64,000 nt of DNA from Streptomyces avermitilis MA-4680 = NBRC 14893 (GTDB lineage Bacteria > Actinomycetota > Actinomycetes > Streptomycetales > Streptomycetaceae): the NCBI RefSeq assembly GCF_000009765.2, contig NC_003155.5:5518001-5582000 (forward strand). Direction: 5' to 3'. Shown here one piece after another: positions 16,474 to 25,067 of this stretch. The translations under genes were made by a program, and so were the position numbers. The notes under the pieces are model-generated. The model searched no databases, had not been told where the DNA came from, and was given only the letters and a program-made list of their open reading frames with translations. Position 1 is the first letter of the stretch; the number at the start of each line of letters is the position of its first letter.

Positions 16474-17493
16474 ATGCCGGACGACGCCGCACCCCGCGAT
16501 GCCGCAGAACCGCGCGATGGGGCGGAACGTGAGGTGGCGAAACGTGCCGCCGCGGAAGAGGCGTCCGTCTTTTCGCACCCGCCCGTCGAGCCCGACTCCA
16601 CGGCCTCGTACGGCGCTCACCCCGATCAGGTGATCGACTTCTACGCTCCGCGCGGGGTCGAGCCGGAGGCGCCGGAGGTACCGGGAGCGGCGGCGGGTTC
16701 CGGGGTGCCGGGGGCTCTCGCTCCCCTCGTGGTCGTTCTGCACGGGGGCGCCTGGCGGGCTCCGTACGACCGGCGCCACGTCACTCCCTTCGCCGGCTTC
16801 CTGGCCCGCCGTGGCTTCGCCGTGGCCAACGTCGAGTACCGCAGGGGCGCCGACCCCGTCCCGGCGCGGGGCGGTGCGGATGTCCCGACGGAGGGCGGTG
16901 CGGCGGCCGCTCAGGGCGGTGCGGGCCCGGTCGCGGGTCGCTGGCCCGACACCTTCGACGACGTGGCGGCCGCGCTGGACGCGCTCCCCGCCCTCGTACG
17001 CGAGGCGCTTCCCCAGGCCGACCTGCGCCGTACGGTGATCACCGGCCACTCGGCGGGCGGCCACCTGGCCCTGTGGGCGGCGGCCCGCCATGTCCTGCCG
17101 GCCGGCTCCCCGTGGCGCACCGAGAGCCCGGCCCCGCTGCGCGGCGTCGTGGCGCTCGCCCCGATCGCGGACTTCGGTGTCGCGCGGAAGCTGGACGTGT
17201 GCGGCGGCGCGGCCACCCAACTCCTCGGTGGCGAGGCCGCGTTCACCGACCGTCGGCCGCACGCGGACCCGGCGCTCCTGCTGCCCACCGGTATCGCCAC
17301 GACCCTGGTCCAGGGACGCACCGACATCGTGGTTCCGCACGCGGTCGCCGAGGCGTACGCGGACGCGGCGGCGAAGGCGGGGGAAGTCGTCGGCCTCACG
17401 CTCCTCGAGGGGGTCGGGCACTTTCCGCTGATCGATCCGGCGGCGGACGCGTGCGCGGTCGTGGCCGAGGAGATCGCGCAACTGGGCTGGTGA
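16474..17493 (+). CDS. kynB: Alpha/beta hydrolase, kynurenine formamidase candidate
   Basis: A 339-residue alpha/beta hydrolase. VVLHGGAW forms the oxyanion motif shared with hormone-sensitive-lipase and kynurenine formamidase types, the nucleophile is in GHSAGGHL, and acid and base lie in GRTDIVVP and GVGHFPLID. N-formylkynurenine hydrolysis is the one step missing between KynA and KynU, and from memory the S. coelicolor gene beside kynU was assigned this role. Compared with usual 210-300-residue formamidases it has a charged N-terminal extension of about 45 residues and an Ala/Gly-rich insert with GGA repeats (about 130-155). An AGAGG precedes the ATG. Other carboxylesterase roles remain possible. 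Confidence 0.7.
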   Translation: MPDDAAPRDAAEPRDGAEREVAKRAAAEEASVFSHPPVEPDSTASYGAHPDQVIDFYAPRGVEPEAPEVPGAAAGSGVPGALAPLVVVLHGGAWRAPYDRRHVTPFAGFLARRGFAVANVEYRRGADPVPARGGADVPTEGGAAAAQGGAGPVAGRWPDTFDDVAAALDALPALVREALPQADLRRTVITGHSAGGHLALWAAARHVLPAGSPWRTESPAPLRGVVALAPIADFGVARKLDVCGGAATQLLGGEAAFTDRRPHADPALLLPTGIATTLVQGRTDIVVPHAVAEAYADAAAKAGEVVGLTLLEGVGHFPLIDPAADACAVVAEEIAQLGW

Positions 17494-17550
17494 CAGCCGG
17501 TTGGCAGCCGGTTGGCAACCGGGTTGACAGCAGGCTTGGCAGCCGGTTCG
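17494..17550 (+). repeat. 11-12-bp tandem repeat beginning at a stop codon
   Basis: Five degenerate CAGCCGGTTGG units (11, 11, 12, 12 and 11 bp) start at the base after the TGA of the formamidase candidate. Confidence 0.8.
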
Positions 17551-17695
17551 CGTCCTCCCTGTCATACCCGTAATACCTGAGAGCTACGTCCCAGGTGAGC
17601 TCCCCAGCATGACGCGGGCGACGTGTCACGCTCCGTAATTTCCCTTCCATGGACGCCCGTTGAGTCAGCGGGCCTGCTGGGAGGGGAAGCGCATC

Positions 17696-18859
17696 ATGGG
17701 GTTCCGGGCCAGGAGGTCGGCGGCAGAGGAGACGGCTCCGCCCGCGGACGGCACCGAGCGCGCAGGCGTGCGCGACGGAGGTCGTGGAGGCATACGCGTA
17801 CGCGACCGGGGTCGTGGCGGTGTGCGTGACCGGGGTCGTCGCGGCGTGCGTGACCGGGGTCGTGGCCGATCGAGCGGACGCGGGTTCGGCCGACTGCGCC
17901 GCACTCTGCTCGCGGTGCTGATCGCGGGCGCGGTCGTCGTCCCCGTGTCCGCCGCGGCAGCGCACCCCGAGATCCCCGCTCCGGCACCGGCGACGCTCGC
18001 CCCCGTGACAGCGGCGACGCTGGAGGCGACGTACGCGGCCAACCGCGCCAACGCCGCGGAGGCGTCCCGCATGGCCGGGGCCCACGGCGACCACGCCCGC
18101 GCCGCGGCCGACCGCTCCATGGCCGCCCCGTCCCGGGACTTCCTCACCTTCGACGGACGGGGCAGGGGCCGGGCGGTCGAGGTCTTCGGCGACCTGGCGA
18201 CGGCCGACCGCGTCGCCGTCCTGGTCCCGGGCTCCGACACGACGCTGGACACGTACGGCCGTTTCCGCGCGGGCGCCCTCGCCCTGCACCAGAGGACGGG
18301 CCCGCGCACGGCGGTCATCGCCTGGCTCGGCTACGAGACACCCCGCACCATCAGCACCATCGCCCTCACCGCCACCCGGGCCAAGGAAGCGGCCCCCCAA
18401 CTGCGGGGCCTTATCAGCGAACTTCGCGACCTCCACGAGCTCTCCGAGAATCGTGGACTCAACCCCTCCTCGCACCCCGCCCCGCACATCTCCCTGCTCT
18501 GCCACTCGTACGGCACGGTGGTCTGCGCCCGCGCCGCCGGTGACCTGGACGTCGACGACATAGCCCTGCTCGGCAGCCCCGGCACCGGCGCGGACTCCGC
18601 CGCCGCCCTGCACACGCCCGCCCGCGTCTGGGCGTCCCGCGGCGCCGACGACTGGGTCGAGGACGTCCCGCACACCCACGCCGACCTCTTCGGCACCACC
18701 GTCGGCTTCGGCACCGACCCGGTCTCCCCGTCCTTCGGCGCCCATGTCTTCGCCGCGGGTGACGGCGGCCACAGCGACTACTTCAGGCCGGGCTCGGTGT
18801 CCCTGGACAACCTCGCCCGCATCGTCCTCGGCGACACCTCGGAGGTGACCCGTGCATAG
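17696..18859 (+). CDS. Secreted or anchored DUF1023-type alpha/beta hydrolase
   Basis: A 387-residue protein with GGGAGGGGAAGC before its ATG. The N-terminus is unusual: about 60 residues rich in Arg, Gly and Asp made of repeated GVRDRGRG units, ahead of a hydrophobic segment LLAVLIAGAVVVPVSAAAA that acts as signal or anchor. The catalytic domain (about 155-380) matches the actinobacterial DUF1023 hydrolases: VAVLVPGSDTTLDTY, LGYETP, nucleophile in LLCHSYGTVV, ALLGSPGTG and a late GGHSDYF histidine. Substrate is unknown. The next gene overlaps its stop by eight bases, so the hydrolase and acyltransferase are co-translated, suggesting joint cell-envelope or acyl-lipid work. Confidence 0.8.
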   Translation: MGFRARRSAAEETAPPADGTERAGVRDGGRGGIRVRDRGRGGVRDRGRRGVRDRGRGRSSGRGFGRLRRTLLAVLIAGAVVVPVSAAAAHPEIPAPAPATLAPVTAATLEATYAANRANAAEASRMAGAHGDHARAAADRSMAAPSRDFLTFDGRGRGRAVEVFGDLATADRVAVLVPGSDTTLDTYGRFRAGALALHQRTGPRTAVIAWLGYETPRTISTIALTATRAKEAAPQLRGLISELRDLHELSENRGLNPSSHPAPHISLLCHSYGTVVCARAAGDLDVDDIALLGSPGTGADSAAALHTPARVWASRGADDWVEDVPHTHADLFGTTVGFGTDPVSPSFGAHVFAAGDGGHSDYFRPGSVSLDNLARIVLGDTSEVTRA

Positions 18860-20147
18860 GCCGACCCTGCGACAGGACGTACGGACGGACGTACGGACGG
18901 ACGGACGCGTCGACATGAAGGACGGCGCACGCACAGCCGCACGAACAGCGGTACGCGCCATAGCCACCGGCATACGGGACGGTGCCCGCCGGGTGGACAC
19001 CGCGACGCCCGCGCACCGGGACCGCGCGGTCGACACCCTGCGTGCGTTCGCGATCCTCGGGGTCGTCCTGGGCCACTGGCTGGTGACCGCGCTCGTCGCG
19101 GACGGCGGGACGCTGCACACGGCGAGCCCGTTGCAGCACATGCCGTGGCTGGCCCCGATCTCCTGGGTCTTCCAGACGCTCGCCGTGTTCTTCCTGGTGG
19201 GCGGTCATGTGGCGACGAAGGGGTACGCCTCGGCACGCGCGCGTGGCACGACGTACGGGCGGTGGCTGCGATCCCGGCTGGCCCGTCTGTTCAAACCCGT
19301 GGCGGCGGTACTGACGCTGTGGACGCTCGCCGTGGGCGGTCTGCTCGCGGCGGGCGCGGACTTCGGCACCGTACACACCCTGGTGAAGCTGGCACTGTCC
19401 CCGCTGTGGTTCCTGCTGGTCTTCGCGGGGCTGACGGCGGCGACACCACTGCTGACGCGCCTCAACCCGCTGTGGCCGCTGGCCGTCGTTCTCCATGTGG
19501 ACCTCATTCGCTTCGGACTCGGCGGGCCCTCCTGGCTCGGCTGGGTGAATGTGGCCGCGGGCTGGCTGGTGCCGTACACGCTGGGCGCGGCCTGGACGCG
19601 CGGTGAGCTGGACCGCCGTCGCGCGGGCTGGGTGCTGCTGGCCGGCGGCGCGGCGGCGACGGCGGGGCTGGTCGCGTGGGCGGGCTACCCGGCGTCGATG
19701 GTGGGCGTCCCCGGCGCCGCGGTGTCGAACCTCGATCCGCCGACTACGGCCGCCGTCACCTTCGGCCTGGCCCAGTGCGGCCTCGCGCTGCTGCTGCGCG
19801 CCCCGCTGCGCCGGATCACGCGCCGCCCCCTGGCCTGGGCGGCGGTGGCACTGGTGAACCTCTCCGCGATGACGATCTTCCTCTGGCACCAGACGGCCAT
19901 GATGGCGACCACCGCCACCGGCCTTCTCGCGGGCCGGCTCCCCGGACTGCACACCACCCCGGCCGGGTTGAGCTGGGTCGCCGCCCGTCTGCTCTGGCTC
20001 CCCGCCTTCGTCCTCGTCCTCGCGGTGTGCTGGGCGGCCTTTCGCGTCTACGAACAGGGCGGCCGTCGCAGTGGAGGCCGCCGCTCCCAAGTGGTCCTTG
20101 TCCACAACTCGGGCCGAACGCAAGCGCAGGCGACCGACCGTGCCTAG
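18852..20147 (+). CDS. Acyltransferase family 3 membrane protein
   Basis: A 431-residue integral membrane protein with about ten hydrophobic helices. Near the start of the membrane domain the motif RDRAVDTLRAFAILGVVLGHW carries the conserved Arg and His of acyltransferase-3 enzymes, followed by FFLVGGHVA. These proteins move acyl groups from the cytoplasm to extracellular sugars or lipids. A basic leader with short ACGGACGT repeats (about residues 5-50) precedes it. The GTG start overlaps the hydrolase stop and has GGAGGTG upstream. Near its 3' end a perfect TTGTCCACA (20098-20106) is a DnaA-box sequence in coding DNA. The acceptor is unknown. Confidence 0.85.
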   Translation: MHRPTLRQDVRTDVRTDGRVDMKDGARTAARTAVRAIATGIRDGARRVDTATPAHRDRAVDTLRAFAILGVVLGHWLVTALVADGGTLHTASPLQHMPWLAPISWVFQTLAVFFLVGGHVATKGYASARARGTTYGRWLRSRLARLFKPVAAVLTLWTLAVGGLLAAGADFGTVHTLVKLALSPLWFLLVFAGLTAATPLLTRLNPLWPLAVVLHVDLIRFGLGGPSWLGWVNVAAGWLVPYTLGAAWTRGELDRRRAGWVLLAGGAAATAGLVAWAGYPASMVGVPGAAVSNLDPPTTAAVTFGLAQCGLALLLRAPLRRITRRPLAWAAVALVNLSAMTIFLWHQTAMMATTATGLLAGRLPGLHTTPAGLSWVAARLLWLPAFVLVLAVCWAAFRVYEQGGRRSGGRRSQVVLVHNSGRTQAQATDRA

Positions 20148-20150
20148 GGT
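20145..20150 (+). promoter_or_regulatory. -10 box TAGGGT of the first histidine kinase
   Basis: TAGGGT begins on the acyltransferase stop codon and is seven bases before the GTG at 20158, which has no ribosome site. Confidence 0.5.
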
Positions 20151-20157
20151 TGACCGG

Positions 20158-21612
20158 GTGGACGAGGCACGGCAGGCGGACCCCGGCAGTGGACCCCCGC
20201 CCCCTTCCGCTTCTCCACTCTCCGCCTCGACGGCCCTCCGCCGCCCCCACGACTACTTCCGTGCCCTCCGCGCCGACCTGTGGACGGTCGCGGCCGACCC
20301 GCTGCCACCCCTGTCGCGCCCGCGCAGGCTGCGGTGGTTGCCGCACGTCCTGGTGTGCGTCGTCGCCCTGACCCTGGCACTCGCGGGCACGGAAGAGATC
20401 AGAACCGGCTACCACCTGGCCTCCGGGCTCAGTAGGGTGCTCGGGTTTCTGCAGGGCGGAGCCGTCGTTCTCGCCCTGCGGCGTCCGGTTCCCGCCTGGT
20501 GGCTGTCGCTGGCGGTCACCGCCGTGTCCGCGGAAGCCGCGCGGATCGCCCAGGACGGCGTCGCGTACGGCGTCTCGGTACTGCCCTCGCCCTCGCCCGT
20601 GTCCTCGATCAGGCCATCGTGGCCCTGGACGTCGCAAGGGATCATGGCGTGCGCCTTCGTGCTGTTCCTGCTCGCCCTGCGGGTTCCCGTCCGTGCCTCC
20701 ATCGGGGTACTGGCCCTGACCACCCTGGTGACGTACTTCCTCCAGGGCATCCAGGGTGCGACGGCGTACTCTCCGACGGGCCTGTTGGCGGTGCTCGTCT
20801 TTGCCACCGTCGTCCTCGTCGGCGCCGCGCTGAGGGGCCGCCGCGAGGCCCGTACACAACTGGTCGAGCAGGCCTCGCTGACCGCGGAGGAGCGTGCCCG
20901 CCGGACCGTTCTGGAGGAGCGCAGCCGCATCGCGCGCGAGCTGCACGACGTGGTCGCGCACCACATGTCGGTGATCTCCATCCAGGCCCAGGTCGCGCCC
21001 CACCTCGTGGAGAACCCGTCCGAGGAACTGAGGGAGAACCTGGCGGGCATCCGGCAGAACGCGCTGGAGGCCCTGACCGAGCTGCGCCGCGTCCTGGGCG
21101 TCCTGCGCTCCGAGGACCCGCAGGACCCGTACGGGATCGGCAGCGGCACCGGCGACGCCCCCGACTCCCCGCAGCCGACCCTCGCCCGGCTGGACGCCCT
21201 CGTGGAGAACACCCGGGCCGCCGGCCTGACGGTGCTGACCGAGATCAGCGGCGACGCGCGTCCGCTGCCGCCCGGCGTGGAGCTGTCCGCGTACCGGATC
21301 ATCCAGGAGGCCCTCAGCAACGCGCTGCGGCACGCGCCCGGTTCCACGGTCCGTGTCGAACTCACCCACTTTCCGCGGGGTGTGCAGGTGCGGGTCATCA
21401 ACTCCCGGCCCCAGCGGCCAGTTCCGCCCTCGCCGGGCGCGGGTCACGGGCTGCTGGGCATGCGGGAGCGCGCGGCGATGCTGGGCGGCACCCTGGTCAC
21501 GTCCGAGACCTCGTGCGGCGGCTACGCGGTCGCGGCCTTTCTGCCCCGTTCCCGGGACCAGGGCCCGGCGACCGGCGACGACCTGCCGCACCCGCCAGGT
21601 CCGAGAGACTGA
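20158..21612 (+). CDS. Sensor histidine kinase, NarL/DesK type (HK1)
   Basis: A 484-residue kinase. The N-terminal half has about six hydrophobic segments and no recognisable extracellular sensor, suggesting detection of a membrane or envelope signal. The HisKA_3 helix holds the phospho-acceptor H263 in RELHDVVAHHMS, and the ATPase domain has ELSAYRIIQEALSNALRHA (N box) and GHGLLGMRERAAMLGG (G box). The start at the GTG is preferred because of the -10 box seven bases upstream; further upstream starts would lie inside the acyltransferase gene. Its partner regulator follows after a repeat-bearing 114-bp gap. It is paralogous to HK2 at 22621. Confidence 0.9.
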   Translation: MDEARQADPGSGPPPPSASPLSASTALRRPHDYFRALRADLWTVAADPLPPLSRPRRLRWLPHVLVCVVALTLALAGTEEIRTGYHLASGLSRVLGFLQGGAVVLALRRPVPAWWLSLAVTAVSAEAARIAQDGVAYGVSVLPSPSPVSSIRPSWPWTSQGIMACAFVLFLLALRVPVRASIGVLALTTLVTYFLQGIQGATAYSPTGLLAVLVFATVVLVGAALRGRREARTQLVEQASLTAEERARRTVLEERSRIARELHDVVAHHMSVISIQAQVAPHLVENPSEELRENLAGIRQNALEALTELRRVLGVLRSEDPQDPYGIGSGTGDAPDSPQPTLARLDALVENTRAAGLTVLTEISGDARPLPPGVELSAYRIIQEALSNALRHAPGSTVRVELTHFPRGVQVRVINSRPQRPVPPSPGAGHGLLGMRERAAMLGGTLVTSETSCGGYAVAAFLPRSRDQGPATGDDLPHPPGPRD

Positions 21613-21641
21613 GCAGCCCGACGACCCGACCGGGTCACGAG

Positions 21642-21692
21642 GCCCACAGGACCGACAGGACCGACAGGACCGACCGACCCGACCGACCCGAC
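21642..21692 (+). repeat. ACCGACAGG/ACCGACCCG tandem repeat
   Basis: Nine-base units repeat between the HK1 stop and the regulator's ribosome site. Confidence 0.7.
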
Positions 21693-21726
21693 GGGGCTCA
21701 ACGGGCCCGACAGGAGAAGAGGAACC

Positions 21727-22401
21727 ATGACGAGCAGTGCCATCCGCGTACTGATCGCCGACGACCAGATGATGGTCCGGCAGGGCTTCACGGTGCTGCT
21801 CAACACCCAGCCCGACATCGAGGTGGTCGGTCAGGCGGTCGACGGCCTGGACGCGATCGCCAAGGTCGCCGAACTCGCCCCGGACGTCGTGCTGATGGAC
21901 ATCCGCATGCCCGAACTCGGCGGCATCCAGGCCACCGGCCGTATCGCCGTCGACTTTCCGCAGGTCAAGGTCTTGGTGCTCACCACCTTCGACCTCGACG
22001 AGCACGTGTACGACGCCCTGCGCGCCGGCGCCTCCGGCTTCCTGCTCAAGGACGCCTCCGCCGACCAGCTCGCCGAGGCGGTCCGGGTGGTGGCGGCGGG
22101 CGACGCGCTGCTCGCTCCCGGGATCACCCGTCGGCTCATCGCGGAGTTCTCCCGCCTCGACACCACACCCCGCGCCCCGCTCAAGGTGCGCGTGGGCGAG
22201 CTGACCGAGCGCGAGACGGAGGTCCTCGCCCTCATCGCCCAGGGCATGTCCAACGCGGAGATCGCGGACCGCCTGGTGGTGGCCGAGCAGACGGTGAAGA
22301 CCCATGTCGGCCGCATCCTCGTCAAGCTGAGCCTGCGGGACCGTACGCAGGCGGCGGTCTTCGCGTACGAGTCGGGGCTGGTACGGCCGGCCGGATACTG
22401 A
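21727..22401 (+). CDS. NarL/LuxR response regulator (RR1)
   Basis: A 224-residue regulator. The receiver domain (1-120) has acidic residues ADD at 11-13, phospho-acceptor D58 in VVLMDIRMPE, T in LTTFDLD and K in FLLKDAS. The C-terminal LuxR helix-turn-helix (about 155-215) begins GELTERETEVLALIAQGMSNAEIA. AGGAGAAGAGG lies upstream. It pairs with HK1. A 34-bp triple repeat begins on its stop codon. Confidence 0.95.
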   Translation: MTSSAIRVLIADDQMMVRQGFTVLLNTQPDIEVVGQAVDGLDAIAKVAELAPDVVLMDIRMPELGGIQATGRIAVDFPQVKVLVLTTFDLDEHVYDALRAGASGFLLKDASADQLAEAVRVVAAGDALLAPGITRRLIAEFSRLDTTPRAPLKVRVGELTERETEVLALIAQGMSNAEIADRLVVAEQTVKTHVGRILVKLSLRDRTQAAVFAYESGLVRPAGY

Positions 22402-22501
22402 GCCGTCTTCCGGAGGCCGCCGGGCCGGTTGCCGAGCCGCCTTCCGGAAGCTGCCGGGCTGGTAGTCGAGCCGTCTTCCAGAGGCCGCCGGGCCGGTAGT
22501 C
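22400..22501 (+). repeat. Three tandem 34-bp repeats starting in a stop codon
   Basis: Units at 22400-22433, 22434-22467 and 22468-22501 start GAGCCG and differ at a few positions. The first begins on the second base of the RR1 TGA. Each contains a CTTCCGGAAG-type dyad and a GCCGCCGGGCC core. They separate the two HK-RR pairs. There are no spacers, so this is not CRISPR. Confidence 0.9.
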
Positions 22502-22620
22502 GGGCTGCCACGGAGCCCGCCGGAGCGGCCCCGGGGCCACCCGTAGTACCTGAGACGGATCCTGAAGGACCCCTCTCACTGGTGACGACCACGACCCCGG
22601 GTTCGGCCTACCTTTTCCAT

Positions 22621-23961
22621 GTGACCGAGACGACACAGATGCAGATGACGCCACCGGGGGGCGGGGCCACGCAGCGCAGCCCGGAATTCCGGCTGGCCGT
22701 GGATGCCCTGCGCGGCCTGCGGCAGGACCTGATCCACGACGCCTTCGCCTACCGCCCGCTCCCGCGCATACGAGTGGACGGACCGCGGATCCGCCGCCTG
22801 CCGGAGGGGATCCGGGAATACGCGAGCTGGACCCCGCACGGGATGGTGGCGGCAGCCGGTCTGTTGTCGATGGCGATCGGCGTCAGCTCCGCCGAAGGCT
22901 CGGGCACTTCGCTCCTGTTCGGTCTCCTCGCGCTGCTCCCGGTCCTGCTCACCCTGGTCCGGCCGCTCGGTGCCTTCTGGTTCTCCATGGCGGCGACAGC
23001 TGTCGTCGGCGTGTTCGCCGACATGTGGGACGACTGGCCGTGGCTGCCCAGCAGCTTCGCGGCCCACCTGACCGTCCTGACGGTCGTGGCACTGCGCACA
23101 AGGCCGCGCATCGCCGCGTGGATGTGGTTTCTGACCGCGGTGTACGGGATCTTCGCCGAGACGTTGTTCGGCTCGGGTCACTACGGGACGAACACCCTGC
23201 CGCTGCTGTTCGTCTCCGCGCTCGCCCTCCTGGCCATCACCGTGCTGCACACACGCCGCGCGGCCAAGCAGGAGGTGACCGCCCAGCAGTCGGAGACGGC
23301 GCACGAGCGTTCCAAGCGCACTCTCCTGGAGGAGCGCACCACGATCGCCCGTGAGCTGCACGACGTGGTCGCCCACCACATGTCCGTGGTCGCCATCCAG
23401 GCGGAGGCCGCGCCCTACCGCGTGGAGAACCCGCCGGAGGAACTGGAGAAGGCCTTCGCCACGATCCGGGAGAACGCGGTGGCGGCGCTGACCGAGCTGC
23501 GCCGCGTCCTCGGCGTGGTCCGCGCGGAGGACTACGAGGCGCCGGACGCCCCCCAGCCCACCCTCGCGGACCTCGACGCCCTCCTGGCGAACGTGCGGGA
23601 GGCGGGCCTGACCGTGGACAAGGCGGTGACGGGCGCGGTCCGCGAACTCCCGCAGGGCGTCGAGCTGTCGGCGTACCGGATAGTCCAGGAGGCCCTCAGC
23701 AACACCCTGCGGCACGCGCCCGGCGCGACGGCCCGGGTGGAGATCGGCTACGTCCTGGGCGGCCTCGGCCTGCGCATAGTCAACGGCCGCGCGCCGGGCC
23801 TCACCCTGGTGAAGTCCACGCACGGCGCCGGGCACGGCATCACGGGGATGCGCGAGCGGGTCTCGATGCTGAACGGTGAGATGACGGCGGACGAGACGGA
23901 AGACGGGGGCTACGAGGTGACGGTGTTCCTGCCGGTGTCCATGCTGGAGGACTCCCCGTGA
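22621..23961 (+). CDS. Sensor histidine kinase, NarL/DesK type (HK2)
   Basis: A 446-residue paralogue of HK1. About six hydrophobic segments span residues 75-215, then the phospho-acceptor H247 in RELHDVVAHHMSVVAIQ, N box SAYRIVQEALSNTLRHAPG and G box GHGITGMRERVSML. The GTG start is chosen because TACCTT (22610-22615) lies five bases upstream without a ribosome site; the frame stays open further upstream but only through the 34-bp repeats. It overlaps RR2 by four bases. Its membrane part differs clearly from HK1 while the kinase cores are very alike, pointing to duplication followed by sensor divergence. Confidence 0.9.
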   Translation: MTETTQMQMTPPGGGATQRSPEFRLAVDALRGLRQDLIHDAFAYRPLPRIRVDGPRIRRLPEGIREYASWTPHGMVAAAGLLSMAIGVSSAEGSGTSLLFGLLALLPVLLTLVRPLGAFWFSMAATAVVGVFADMWDDWPWLPSSFAAHLTVLTVVALRTRPRIAAWMWFLTAVYGIFAETLFGSGHYGTNTLPLLFVSALALLAITVLHTRRAAKQEVTAQQSETAHERSKRTLLEERTTIARELHDVVAHHMSVVAIQAEAAPYRVENPPEELEKAFATIRENAVAALTELRRVLGVVRAEDYEAPDAPQPTLADLDALLANVREAGLTVDKAVTGAVRELPQGVELSAYRIVQEALSNTLRHAPGATARVEIGYVLGGLGLRIVNGRAPGLTLVKSTHGAGHGITGMRERVSMLNGEMTADETEDGGYEVTVFLPVSMLEDSP

Positions 23962-24632
23962 CGAGTGACGCGATCCGTGTACTGATCGCCGACGACCAGA
24001 TGATGGTCCGGGAGGGCTTCTCGGTGCTGCTCGGGGCGATGCCGGACATCGAGGTCGTCGGGGAGGCGGTCAACGGCCGGGAGGCGGTGGAGCGGGTCCG
24101 TGAGCTGGCGCCGGACATCGTTCTGATGGACATCCGTATGCCGGAGATGAACGGCATCGAGGCCACGCGGGAGATCGTCGCCGCGGGCGGGGCGGCGAAG
24201 GTGCTGGTGCTGACGACGTTCGACCTGGACGAGTACGTGTACCAGGCGCTGCGGGCGGGGGCGTCCGGTTTCCTCCTCAAGGACGCCTCGGCGCGCCAGC
24301 TGGCCGACGGGGTGCGGGTGGTGGCGGCGGGCGAGGCCCTGCTGGCGCCCTCGGTGACGAAGCGGCTGATCACGGAGTTCTCCCGGCTCGCGGAGACACC
24401 CCGCCTGTCGGCCTCGGTGCACGCGGCCTACGGGGAACTGACGGAGCGTGAGACGGAGGTGCTGGTACTGATCGCCCAGGGTCTGTCGAACGCGGAGATC
24501 GCCGGGCGCCTGGTGGTCGCCGAGTCGACGATCAAGACCCATGTGAGCCGGATCCTGGTCAAGCTGGGCCTGCGGGACCGGACGCAGGCGGCGGTGTTCG
24601 CCTACGAGGCACGGCTGGTGACGCCGGGGTAG
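23958..24632 (+). CDS. NarL/LuxR response regulator (RR2)
   Basis: A 224-residue regulator, the same length as RR1 and very similar along its whole length. Receiver phospho-acceptor D58 lies in IVLMDIRMPE, followed by LTTFDLDEYVY and LLKDAS. The LuxR DNA-binding domain starts GELTERETEVLVLIAQGLSN. The GTG start overlaps the HK2 stop (GTGA), so kinase and regulator are translationally coupled. Similar recognition helices make overlapping DNA targets with RR1 likely. Confidence 0.95.
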   Translation: MTSDAIRVLIADDQMMVREGFSVLLGAMPDIEVVGEAVNGREAVERVRELAPDIVLMDIRMPEMNGIEATREIVAAGGAAKVLVLTTFDLDEYVYQALRAGASGFLLKDASARQLADGVRVVAAGEALLAPSVTKRLITEFSRLAETPRLSASVHAAYGELTERETEVLVLIAQGLSNAEIAGRLVVAESTIKTHVSRILVKLGLRDRTQAAVFAYEARLVTPG

Positions 24633-24662
24633 GGCGTGCGGCGTCCTTTTCCATACGCTCGG

Positions 24663-24854
24663 TCAGGTCGTCGCCAGCTCGCACCACACGTACTTGCCCC
24701 GGTTGCCGAATCTGGACAGGCGCTGCCGGCCCCGGAGGCTGGAGCAGGCGCTGACGAGGGCGAGGCCGCGGCCGTCCTCGGCGTCGGTCAGGTCTTTCAA
24801 CTCGCCTGGGAAATAAGGTGGTTCGGGATTCGCGTCCCACGCGCCGATCCGTAC
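24663..24854 (-). pseudogene. C-terminal remnant of an anti-sigma-like ATP-binding protein
   Basis: The minus strand encodes 63 residues that read as the end of a Streptomyces RsbW-like HATPase regulator: VRIGAWDANPEPP, then EDGRGLALVSACSS (the G2-like ATP-lid motif), then GKYVWCELATT and a stop. The N-terminal half with the ATP-binding Asn and the start region is missing. The sequence upstream of 24854 runs straight into an oppositely oriented regulator remnant, so I read this as a deletion scar. Confidence 0.65.
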
Positions 24855-24878
24855 GGTTTCGGAGGCACCGGTGCCTCG

Positions 24879-25067
24879 ATGATGTACCTGGGAGGTCCGG
24901 TGCCCAAGTTGGACACGGGACTGCGTGATTCGCCCACCGGCACCGCGTTCCTCGATGCGGAACCCCAGCTGGAGCACCTCCGCACGTTGCTTCGTAGGGT
25001 GGAGAAGGCGTCACTGGATCCGGTGGCATCGCGGGACTTCATCCACCGATTGGCCAAGGAACTGTAA
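24879..25067 (+). pseudogene. C-terminal remnant of an XRE/DUF5753 regulator
   Basis: The plus strand encodes about 62 residues matching the end of Streptomyces XRE-family regulators with a DUF5753 domain (MMYLGGPVPKLDTG, FLDAEPQLEHLRTLL, ASRDFIHRLAKEL). No helix-turn-helix or N-terminal domain is present upstream in any frame. The stop overlaps the DUF397 start (TAATG), the normal arrangement for an intact XRE-DUF397 pair, so the 3' end is ancestral and the 5' end deleted. Confidence 0.7.

Noticed and set aside
19816..22305. 829-codon minus-strand frame
   Set aside because: Mirror frame of the acyltransferase, HK1 and RR1 genes.
22400..22501. Possible CRISPR array
   Set aside because: The 34-bp units abut directly with no unique spacers, and no cas genes are present.
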